Source: Ignavibacteriota bacterium (lineage in GTDB: Bacteria; Bacteroidota; Ignavibacteria; UBA10030). Taken from it: a DNA stretch of 33,572 bases. The stretch is taken from NCBI GenBank assembly GCA_003170475.1, contig PMZI01000032.1:1-33572 (forward strand), read 5' to 3'. The notes under the pieces were generated by a model. It was not told the DNA's origin. It saw only the letters and a list, made by a program, of their open reading frames with translations, and did not search any database. Within the stretch, counting starts at the first letter, position 1. Each line of letters starts with the position of its first letter. The position numbers were made by a program, and so were the translations under genes. This document shows positions 7,500 to 13,877 of the stretch, in pieces.

Positions 7500-8909
7500 A
7501 TGGTAGAGCACATTCTGATTGTCGACGACGACAACGCATTTCGCATCGCGACAGTGGCACTTCTCGAAGACCACGGCTTTGCCGTTCAAGTGGCTTCAAA
7601 TGCTGTGCAGGGTCAGAAGATCTTAGAGAAACAATCCTTTGATTTGGTCCTCTCGGATCTCGTTATGGAAGGGATGAATGGGATCGAGTTGCTTCAATGG
7701 ATCAAAGAGCGGTCGCCGGAAACACCGGTCATGATGATTACAGGATTTGCCTCCGTCAAGACTGCCGTGGAAGCGATCAAGCTTGGAGCGTATGATTACA
7801 TCACGAAGCCCTGTGACAATGATGAGCTTCTGATCAGAGTCCGGAGAGTGCTCGAGGACCGGAAGAAAGATCGTGAAATCCGTCAACTGCGCGACGAGCT
7901 TCGCGGGACGTACAGCTTTTCCAACATTGTCAGTCAGAGCGATTCGATGAAGCAGGTGTTTAAATCGGTCAGTCAGGTGGCGGATACGGATGCAACGGTC
8001 CTTGTCCTGGGTGAAACGGGAACCGGCAAAGAAATGCTCGCCAAAGCAATCCACTTCAATAGCTCTCGCAAATTAAAGCCGTTCATCGTTATTACATGCT
8101 CTGCATTGAACGAATCCCTTCTCGAGAGCGAGCTGTTCGGACATGAAAAGGGCGCATTCACCGGCGCGCAGCGACTCCGTGTTGGCAAGTTCGAAGATGC
8201 CGATGGGGGAACAGTGTTCCTGGATGAAATAGGCGACATACCCATCCATCTGCAGACAAAACTCCTGAGGGTTCTTCAGGAGAAAGAGATAGAACGTGTT
8301 GGTGGAAACAGGCCGATACCTGTTGATGTTCGGGTCATCGCGGCGACGAATAAGAATCTCGCGGGAATGGCAAAAAGCGGGCAGTTTCGCGAAGACCTTT
8401 TCTATCGTCTCAACGTTTTTCCCATCCATTTGCCGCCACTCAAAGAACGGCCGGAGGATATTCCACTGCTCACCGAACACTTCGTTCGGAAACATGCCAA
8501 CCTCGGAGGGAGTCGGGTTACAGGAGTAGCTCCCAGCGTCCTGTCGGCGCTTGCCGGTTATCGCTGGCCGGGGAATGTGCGCGAGCTCGAAAACGTCATC
8601 AAGCGCGCACTCATCAAAACTGAAGGAACCGTGATCATTTCAGTCGAGGTACCCGGAGCGGCGCGATCGGGGTCGGCGTCTTCCATCTCATCGCCGGCAC
8701 TCTCCGACAATACTCCATTCAAAGACTATATGAAGTCGATTCTCCAGAACGCGGAGTCCCTGTTCCTGGTCGAGATGCTTGAACGCCATCAAGGAAACGT
8801 GAAAGTTGTGGCAGAGTTGATGGATCTCGATAGAAAGACCGTCTACAAAAAGATCGAAGAATACCACATCGATCTGGCCAAGTACCGTGGTGCAGATGAT
8901 GCACCATGA
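7500..8909 (+). CDS. NtrC-family sigma-54-dependent response regulator
   Basis: The 469-residue regulator has three domains. The receiver (1 to about 120) has acidic residues Asp10/Asp11, phospho-acceptor Asp53 and Lys103. The AAA+ domain has Walker A GETGTGKE, the sigma-54-contact loop GAFTGA, Walker [12 protein letters not shown] and arginine-finger region [12 protein letters not shown]. The C-terminal Fis-type helix-turn-helix ends in [20 protein letters not shown]. The intact GAFTGA motif shows it can remodel sigma-54 polymerase. It forms a two-gene unit with the upstream kinase. A sigma-54-type promoter lies at 9029, and palindromes suited to activator binding lie between 8888 and 8979, so the cytochrome cluster just downstream is its likely target. 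Confidence 0.95.
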   Translation: MVEHILIVDDDNAFRIATVALLEDHGFAVQVASNAVQGQKILEKQSFDLVLSDLVMEGMNGIELLQWIKERSPETPVMMITGFASVKTAVEAIKLGAYDYITKPCDNDELLIRVRRVLEDRKKDREIRQLRDELRGTYSFSNIVSQSDSMKQVFKSVSQVADTDATVLVLGETGTGKEMLAKAIHFNSSRKLKPFIVITCSALNESLLESELFGHEKGAFTGAQRLRVGKFEDADGGTVFLDEIGDIPIHLQTKLLRVLQEKEIERVGGNRPIPVDVRVIAATNKNLAGMAKSGQFREDLFYRLNVFPIHLPPLKERPEDIPLLTEHFVRKHANLGGSRVTGVAPSVLSALAGYRWPGNVRELENVIKRALIKTEGTVIISVEVPGAARSGSASSISSPALSDNTPFKDYMKSILQNAESLFLVEMLERHQGNVKVVAELMDLDRKTVYKKIEEYHIDLAKYRGADDAP

Positions 8910-8979
8910 GGAATTGAATCCCCATTCAAGACGCCTATGTTGATTTTCCTCCCCAGTTTCTGAGTATTCCGCAATTGCG
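8888..8979. promoter_or_regulatory. Palindrome cluster, candidate enhancer (UAS) for the NtrC-type regulator
   Basis: Three perfect dyads occur within 92 bases: TGGTGCA/TGCACCA at 8888-8894 and 8900-8906, inside the last codons of the regulator gene; TTGAATCCCCATTCAA at 8914-8929; and CGCAATTGCG at 8970-8979. They lie about 50-140 bases upstream of the -24/-12 promoter at 9029, the usual distance for sigma-54 activator sites. No T-tract follows the 8914 dyad, so a terminator is less likely. Which dyad is bound is unknown. Confidence 0.45.
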
Positions 8980-9028
8980 TTCTGGTCCTATTTCGCCCCT
9001 TTGAGATGCTTTCTCGAAAACTTCCCTC

Positions 9029-9044
9029 TGGCATCAGGATTGCA
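9029..9044 (+). promoter_or_regulatory. Sigma-54 (-24/-12) promoter
   Basis: TGGCATCAGGATTGCA matches the sigma-54 consensus TGGCAC-N5-TTGCA at all but one specified base (T for C at position 6). The critical GG and GC dinucleotides and the spacing are kept. The expected start of transcription is about 12 bases past the -12 element, roughly 45 bases before the ATG at 9102. It lies about 120 bases after the stop of a sigma-54 activator gene. Confidence 0.6.
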
Positions 9045-9101
9045 TTCTCTTGCTCACGAGTCAATCCACCACTCCATTTTCACTAACACAGAGGTGCACA
9101 G

Positions 9102-9260
9102 ATGGGACGAGTTCTACTCTTTTCCGTTCTCGTATTGGTCCTTGCGTCCATGGGTTTCGGACAAATCCAGGCTGTCGCGCGTCCCAGCGGCGCGTATTTC
9201 TATAGTCTTGCTACGGATGGCGCTCTGGTGCAAACGAAGAAAATGGTCCTGTTGAAGTAA
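9102..9260 (+). CDS. Miniature exported protein: signal peptide joined to a T9SS C-terminal tail end
   Basis: The 52-residue reading frame starts at ATG 9102, with GAGGTG five bases upstream. Residues 1 to about 24 form a signal peptide (MGRVLLFSVLVLVLASMGFG). Residues 29-52, from PSGAYFYSL to TKKMVLLK, closely resemble the final strand of the type-A T9SS sorting domain (pattern SGvYfYrL...tKKmvLlK). Typical cargo has hundreds of residues between these parts, and the full sorting domain is about 75 residues, so the passenger and most of the tail are missing. It may be an internal-deletion remnant or a genuine mini-protein. A sigma-54-type promoter and the cytochrome genes flank it, favouring retention. 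Confidence 0.6.
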   Translation: MGRVLLFSVLVLVLASMGFGQIQAVARPSGAYFYSLATDGALVQTKKMVLLK

Positions 9261-9338
9261 CGCTGTGGAAGATCTTCAATTCGCGGATCGCGCGAGAACG
9301 ACTGAATAGTTTTATTCTCAAACTGAAAAGGATCAAGC

Positions 9339-9761
9339 ATGTTCAACCCACGTTTCATTCTGTCTATTATCGTACTCACGGCAGCAATGGTTATTGCGGG
9401 ATGTTCGGATCAGGGGAGCAATCCTGCGAGCTCCGATCAAGCCGCTCCACCTCCCCCTGTAACTCAAACGGGAAGTGTTTCTTTTCAAATCCAGATCAAG
9501 CCGATTTTCCAGCGTTATGGATGCGCGAGTTGCCATGGAGGAAGCGGAGGACTCTTTGTGCAGACGGTTGCTCAACTCCTGCAGGGGGGTGTCGATGGCC
9601 CCGCCGTCATTAGCGGCAAAGCAGATGCCAGTGTTATCATCAAGAAGCTCTCTGCAAACCCGCCGTTCGGAGATCGGATGCCGCAAGGCGGCCCGTACTT
9701 GCCGGATAGCACCATGCAGGTCATCAAGGATTGGATTAATCAGGGAGCCAAAGATAACTGA
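9339..9761 (+). CDS. Monoheme c-type cytochrome lipoprotein (planctomycete-type domain), copy 1
   Basis: The 140-residue protein has a lipoprotein signal (VIAGC, lipid anchor Cys22), a Pro/Ser-rich linker to about residue 45, and one heme-c site CASCH (Cys62, Cys65, His66). Met114 in FGDRMP is a candidate distal ligand. The domain resembles the small Planctomycete-type cytochrome c domain, whose members end in a KDWINQGAKDN-like helix. It should be anchored in the periplasm or outer membrane and carry one electron. The start follows AAAGGA. It is clearly a paralogue of the next gene, with shared LSANPPFGDRMP and GGPYL segments. It is probably transcribed from the sigma-54 site at 9029. Confidence 0.88.
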   Translation: MFNPRFILSIIVLTAAMVIAGCSDQGSNPASSDQAAPPPPVTQTGSVSFQIQIKPIFQRYGCASCHGGSGGLFVQTVAQLLQGGVDGPAVISGKADASVIIKKLSANPPFGDRMPQGGPYLPDSTMQVIKDWINQGAKDN

Positions 9762-9788
9762 GCATGAGCACATGCGAATGCAGGCAAA

Positions 9789-9899
9789 AGTCAGATTTCG
9801 ATTTTCCCACTCAGAGTGGAAGAGCCGGAGAGATGGGGTGCTGGGAACGACACGTGGGCAAGGATTGTTGAGGGGTTGTCGGGGAGTCGAAATCTGACT
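9789..9899. repeat. 111-bp element bounded by perfect 13-bp inverted repeats
   Basis: AGTCAGATTTCGA at 9789-9801 is repeated in perfect inverted orientation as TCGAAATCTGACT at 9887-9899, between the duplicated cytochrome genes. Partial complementarity continues inward, and a small hairpin (CCACT/AGTGG) lies near 9808-9820. No target-site duplication or transposase is visible. It could be a MITE-like insertion, or an RNA hairpin that stabilises or attenuates the transcript between the two cytochrome genes. Confidence 0.55.
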
Positions 9900-9949
9900 A
9901 TTATTACCAGGGTTAGTCATAACGGGTGTATCAAAGGGGAGTGAACTGA

Positions 9950-10354
9950 GTGCGGTTTCTACGTCTAAGCATGCTCATGGGGGGGATCCTCGCCGTCGGA
10001 TATTTCACCGGCTGTTCCGACAAGGGTGTCAATCCTGTGGACACGATCTCTCCGGTGCCAACGCCGGATGTCTCTTTCATGAACCAGGTCGTCCCATTTT
10101 TCGTCAACTACGGTTGCGACGGATGCCACGGGGGAAACGGCGGACTGGATGTTCAATCGGTCGCTCAACTTCTGCGTGGAGGCATTCACGGTCCAGCCAT
10201 TCTCGCCGGCAAAGCTGATTCCAGCGTCATGGTGAGAAAACTCTCTGCCAACCCTCCGTTTGGCGATCGTATGCCGCGCGGCGGGCCTTACCTTGCAGAC
10301 TCAACAATTCAAATTCTCAAAACATGGATCAATCAAGGAGCCAAAGACAATTGA
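9950..10354 (+). CDS. Monoheme c-type cytochrome lipoprotein (planctomycete-type domain), copy 2
   Basis: The 134-residue paralogue of the preceding cytochrome has a signal ending in a lipobox (FTGC, Cys22), heme site CDGCH (Cys56, Cys59, His60), candidate distal Met108 in FGDRMP, and an ending WINQGAKDN identical to copy 1. The linker is shorter and less proline-rich. The GTG start at 9950 is supported by AAAGGGGA nine bases upstream. Tandem duplication best explains the pair. The two could sit in series as an electron wire or serve different partners. The next gene is translationally coupled to its stop codon. Confidence 0.88.
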   Translation: MRFLRLSMLMGGILAVGYFTGCSDKGVNPVDTISPVPTPDVSFMNQVVPFFVNYGCDGCHGGNGGLDVQSVAQLLRGGIHGPAILAGKADSSVMVRKLSANPPFGDRMPRGGPYLADSTIQILKTWINQGAKDN

Positions 10355-10776
10355 GCAACGAATCGCCTCAATCGACGAAAATCCAAGTTCCATCTCTGCT
10401 TCCACATCTTGTTCTTCTCATTCTGTTTTCGGGAACGATGTTCGCACAGGATACCACAAAGGGGAAGCCACCCACAGACGTATCGTACTCAAAAGATGTC
10501 GCTCCTGTTATCGAAAAGTTCTGTGTGACATGCCATTCAGCGGATGAAGATCATCCGAGTCAGCTTTTTATGGATTCCTACGAGTCACTCATGAACGGGG
10601 GAAAACACGGGAAAGCAATCGTGCCCGGGAATTCCAAGGAGAGTCTTCTTTCTCAGAAGATGGGTGAAGATCCGCCGTTTGGAAAGATGATGCCGCCGCC
10701 GAGAAAGCCGCGGCCGACGGACGAACAAATTGCCCTCATTCGTGCGTGGATTGACCAGGGTGCGAAGAAGAATTAA
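10351..10776 (+). CDS. Exported monoheme c-type cytochrome-domain protein, copy 3
   Basis: The third cytochrome of the cluster has a signal segment (LLPHLVLLILFSGTMFAQ) without a lipobox, and one heme site CVTCH (Cys58, Cys61, His62). A Met-rich stretch GKMMPPPRKPRP follows, and the ending WIDQGAKKN matches copies 1 and 2. I chose the TTG at 10351 because AAGGAG sits ten bases upstream and TTGA overlaps the previous stop, indicating coupling. An upstream in-frame ATG at 10324 lacks a ribosome site and would overlap the previous gene by 31 bases. At 141 residues it should be periplasmic and possibly soluble, perhaps passing electrons between the two anchored paralogues and another partner. Confidence 0.83.
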   Translation: MSNESPQSTKIQVPSLLPHLVLLILFSGTMFAQDTTKGKPPTDVSYSKDVAPVIEKFCVTCHSADEDHPSQLFMDSYESLMNGGKHGKAIVPGNSKESLLSQKMGEDPPFGKMMPPPRKPRPTDEQIALIRAWIDQGAKKN

Positions 10777-10823
10777 GTGCCCTGTCTCTCTGGACGATTG
10801 AATGATGCTTTGAGCGGTGCCTT

Positions 10824-11504
10824 ATGAGTATTGATCGAATTTCGACTACGCTGGTTCACAAGGTCAGACCGCCGGTGACTTCGGGCACAACCAAGGCACC
10901 GGCGCTTGTTCTCCTTCACGGCCGCGGCGCGAACGAAGACGACCTTCTCGGACTTGCCGATTTCCTTGACCCGCGTTTCTTCATCGTGAGCGCACGGGCG
11001 CCCTATCGCTTTGAGGATGGCGCCGGCGGCTACACGTGGTTTGGATTGAAGGAAATTGGGAGCCCGGATCCTCAACAATTTGGCGAATCGTACCGGTTTC
11101 TCGTGCAGTTCATTGAAGATGTGAAGACGGGGTACCCCGTTGATCCGGATCGAGTGTTTCTGCTCGGCTTCAGCATGGGAAGTATCATGTCCTACGCCGT
11201 CGCTCTGACCAAGCCGGCTCTCGTTCGGGGAATCGTTGCGCACAGCGGGTACATCCCGGAACATGCCTCGCTGCAGTTTTCCTGGACCCAACTTGCATCG
11301 CTCTCCGTCTTTGTTGCTCATGGCCTTTTTGATCCGATTATTCCCATACAGAAAGCGCGTCGTACAAGGGAACTGCTTTTGCAGACCGGCGCAGATCTCA
11401 CGTATAAGGAGTATCCCATTGGTCACACGATCAGCGAAGAAAGTCTTTCGGATCTGTCGCAGTGGCTGGAGAAAAAGCTTGATGTTCCAGCGGATATGAA
11501 GTAG
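10824..11504 (+). CDS. Alpha/beta-hydrolase carboxylesterase (phospholipase/carboxylesterase family)
   Basis: The 226-residue cytoplasmic serine hydrolase belongs to the family of E. coli YpfH and bacterial carboxylesterases. Visible features are the oxyanion region LLHGRGANEDD (30-40), the nucleophile elbow GFSMGS with Ser117, Asp170 in HGLFDPIIP and His201 in PIGHTIS. Length matches the family, and no signal peptide is present. It probably hydrolyses short acyl esters; the substrate is unknown. The gene starts 47 bases after the last cytochrome, and the ribosome site is poor. Co-transcription with the cytochromes is possible but not required. Confidence 0.88.
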   Translation: MSIDRISTTLVHKVRPPVTSGTTKAPALVLLHGRGANEDDLLGLADFLDPRFFIVSARAPYRFEDGAGGYTWFGLKEIGSPDPQQFGESYRFLVQFIEDVKTGYPVDPDRVFLLGFSMGSIMSYAVALTKPALVRGIVAHSGYIPEHASLQFSWTQLASLSVFVAHGLFDPIIPIQKARRTRELLLQTGADLTYKEYPIGHTISEESLSDLSQWLEKKLDVPADMK

Positions 11505-11506
11505 AT

Positions 11507-11559
11507 TCTTCACGCACCGCAGACCGTTGAATCCACCTTTTTCCGTGCGATCGTGAAGA
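11507..11559 (+). promoter_or_regulatory. Hairpin enclosing the methyltransferase start codon
   Basis: TCTTCACG at 11507-11514 pairs with CGTGAAGA at 11552-11559, and CAC at 11515-11517 can pair with GTG at 11545-11547 across a small bulge. The GTG start at 11553 is buried in the stem. This could limit translation of the methyltransferase. No T-tract marks it as a terminator. Confidence 0.35.
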
Positions 11560-12467
11560 AGCCCACGCGTAAGAAAACTTCCACCTCTGCATTCGGCACT
11601 TCCGGTCGAAGAAGCCACGATTCCTCTCGGTTCTACAAGAGCCGTTTGTACGATCCCCTTAGTCAAAAGCAGTCTGTTTCCGTCTCCGAAAACTCTATCC
11701 CTTCCACGATCCTCGATCGGGTTCTCTGCAAGAGCAGCGAATCGATGCAGGAGTTGTCGGACAATTCCGTTCATTTGATGATCACGTCCCCGCCGTACAA
11801 TGTTTCCAAGGAATACGATGAAGACCTGACGTTGGGGGAATATCGGGAGCTTCTGCGTCGCGTCCTCCGCGAAACGCACAGAGTCCTGGTGGAAGGTGGC
11901 AGGGCGTGTGTGAATGTCGCAAATGTCGGCCGGAAGCCGTACATCCCTTTTCATGCCTTCATCGCGGAGGATATGATTGAGCTCGGGTATTTGATGCGCG
12001 GTGAGATTATTTGGAACAAAGGCGGTAGTGCCGGGCCATCGACTGCCTGGGGAAGCTGGAAATCCGCTTCCAATCCGACGCTTCGCGATGTTCACGAGTA
12101 CATTCTGATTTTCTCGAAGGGGAGTTTTGCGCGCAAGAAAGAAGGGAAGAAGAGCACCATCGAGAGAGACGAATTCCTGGAATTCACCAAGAGCATATGG
12201 ACATTTTCGTCTGAGTCTGCCCGCCGTATTGGCCATCCGGCGCCGTTTCCTCTGGAACTTCCGCGCCGCCTTATTCAGCTGTACAGCTTCGCAGGGGATG
12301 TCGTGCTCGACCCATTTGTGGGAAGCGGCTCAACATGTATCGCCGCACTCGAGTCAAAACGCCACTTTATCGGCTATGAGAAAGACCGCGGCTACGCGAA
12401 CCTGGCGGAACGACGGATAGAGGCTTCTGCGGACACTCTGAAGACCCGGAAGACGACAAAGGATTGA
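11553..12467 (+). CDS. Orphan beta-class DNA methyltransferase (SPPY-type, N4-cytosine or N6-adenine)
   Basis: The 304-residue methyltransferase has catalytic motif IV TSPPYN (Ser79-Tyr82) ahead of the SAM-binding motif I DPFVGSGST (from Asp253), the order of beta-class enzymes. SPPY is most usual in N4-cytosine methylases, although some N6-adenine enzymes share it. The first 60 residues are basic and low in complexity. No restriction endonuclease or specificity subunit is adjacent, so it is probably a solitary regulatory or protective enzyme. The GTG start has no Shine-Dalgarno sequence and lies in the 3' arm of a hairpin (11507-11559). The C-terminus overlaps the longest reading of the next frame. 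Confidence 0.87.
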   Translation: MKKPTRKKTSTSAFGTSGRRSHDSSRFYKSRLYDPLSQKQSVSVSENSIPSTILDRVLCKSSESMQELSDNSVHLMITSPPYNVSKEYDEDLTLGEYRELLRRVLRETHRVLVEGGRACVNVANVGRKPYIPFHAFIAEDMIELGYLMRGEIIWNKGGSAGPSTAWGSWKSASNPTLRDVHEYILIFSKGSFARKKEGKKSTIERDEFLEFTKSIWTFSSESARRIGHPAPFPLELPRRLIQLYSFAGDVVLDPFVGSGSTCIAALESKRHFIGYEKDRGYANLAERRIEASADTLKTRKTTKD

Positions 12468-12559
12468 AAACGGCTGAGATTCGATGTATATTTTCAGAGA
12501 TGATGATTGAGTTCGCCCCATATCAGTCCAACCGTCGAAATGATACTCTGGTACCTCTT

Positions 12560-13744
12560 ATGAAGACAAAAACTGCGCTGAACGTTGTTCTTGCCGCGCT
12601 TCTTTGCGGCGTTTTTTCGTGTTCACAGCCCCAGCATGCGGCCTCCCAGGTCACCACGGCAATCGACTCGCTCAAGGCGCACTACGCGCCTGATCGTCGG
12701 GTCGCTGTCTTCGATGTTACGTGCGTTCAACAGGGGAGTGTCGTCATCCTCAGGGGAGAAGTCGACAATCCGAAAGCGAAAGAAGATGTGATGAGTCTGG
12801 TTCACAGGAGTCTTGGCGGCCAGACCATCGACAGTCTGAAGGTCTTGCCGGATCTGGAACTCGGCAACAACCGCTTCGGAATTGTTTCCGTCAGCGTCGG
12901 CAACGTTCGCACCTCGCCGAGGCATCAAGCTGAGATGTGTACGCAGGCAATGATGGGGATGGTTGTGAAGATTCTGAAAAAACGCGGCGGGTGGTTTTAC
13001 GTTCAACTGCCGGACAAGTACCTCGGGTGGTTGGAAGAAAGCGCGATGCAGGTGACGACCGAAGCGGGTGTGGAATCGTGGAAGTCCGACACAAAGCTGA
13101 TTGTCAAGACAATCTTCACGTTTGTGCGTCAGCATCCGAGTTCATCGTCGCAACCGGTGAGTGACGCGGTCGCTGGCGTGCTAATGAAGCAACTGAACGG
13201 TACAGGTTCCTGGGTTGCCGTGGAACTCCCTGATGGCCGGAAGGGCTTTATTGAACGATCCTCTGTTGATGAATATGCCCACTGGAAGAAGACGCGCAAG
13301 CTCACGCCGGAAAACGTTGAGGCTACAGCGAAATCTCTCATTGGAATTCCTTACCTCTGGGGAGGAACATCACCGAAGGGGATGGACTGCTCCGGTTTTG
13401 CCAAGACCGTCTTCAGACTCAACGGATTGGAACTTGCCCGCGATGCCGACCAACAAGCTGACGGTGGAGAGGTGGCAGAAAGCGGTAGTAATTTTGAAAA
13501 CCTGAAGAAGGGAGATCTGTTGTTCTTCGGTCGAAAGGGGAGTGCAGACCGGCCCGAGCGCATCTCCCACGTAGGAATCTACCTCGGCAAGAAAGCATTC
13601 ATCCACACGCCCGGCGGGGCCGGTGTACAGATCAACAGTTTTGATGCTTCAGCGCCGAACTACAACGAGTACGAGCTCAGGCGGTTTGTTCGTGCCCGCC
13701 GATACATCGGTACACAACCGGTTGCGGAAGTGCCGAAGAATTAG
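12560..13744 (+). CDS. NlpC/P60 (C40) endopeptidase with SH3-like domains, exported
   Basis: From ATG 12560 the protein has 394 residues. It has a signal peptide (MKTKTALNVVLAALLCGVFS) with a lipobox-like VFSC, a region of about 90 residues with BON/SH3-like strands, and two SH3b-type segments (around TSPRHQAEMC...GWFYVQLPDKYLGWLEES and SWVAVELPDGRKGFIERS). The C-terminal NlpC/P60 domain carries catalytic Cys277 (MDCSGF), His337 (ISHVGIYLG) and His349 (FIHTPG). Related enzymes such as YkfC cut gamma-D-glutamyl-diamino acid bonds in murein peptides. The convergent neighbour is a dipeptide epimerase, which supports this substrate. The longer frame from 12464 overlaps the methyltransferase and lacks a signal at its start. 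Confidence 0.87.
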   Translation: MKTKTALNVVLAALLCGVFSCSQPQHAASQVTTAIDSLKAHYAPDRRVAVFDVTCVQQGSVVILRGEVDNPKAKEDVMSLVHRSLGGQTIDSLKVLPDLELGNNRFGIVSVSVGNVRTSPRHQAEMCTQAMMGMVVKILKKRGGWFYVQLPDKYLGWLEESAMQVTTEAGVESWKSDTKLIVKTIFTFVRQHPSSSSQPVSDAVAGVLMKQLNGTGSWVAVELPDGRKGFIERSSVDEYAHWKKTRKLTPENVEATAKSLIGIPYLWGGTSPKGMDCSGFAKTVFRLNGLELARDADQQADGGEVAESGSNFENLKKGDLLFFGRKGSADRPERISHVGIYLGKKAFIHTPGGAGVQINSFDASAPNYNEYELRRFVRARRYIGTQPVAEVPKN

Positions 13745-13877
13745 AGAGACAGACGTCGTTGTTGGAACTTGGACGTTCGGCATTGGTCATTCTCCGCGCT
13801 GGGCGAGATGAGAAGCACGAGATTCTCCTGGACAATTTCCAACGCCCAACCCCAATACTGAATTCCGAAGTTGTGTC

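Noticed and set aside
8914-8929. TTGAATCCCCATTCAA as a terminator of the regulator gene
   Set aside because: The stem is AT-rich with only 6 bp and is followed by GACGCC rather than T residues; a protein-binding dyad fits better.
9001-9255. An 84-codon forward frame overlapping the mini T9SS gene
   Set aside because: It has no ribosome site, begins upstream of the sigma-54 element and has an implausible composition; the alternative frame at 9102-9260 has a signal peptide, a ribosome site and a recognisable tail.
10773-12236. A 487-codon minus-strand frame opposite the esterase and methyltransferase
   Set aside because: It is a complementary-frame artefact of two well-supported forward genes; its translation is rich in Arg/His and shows no domain.
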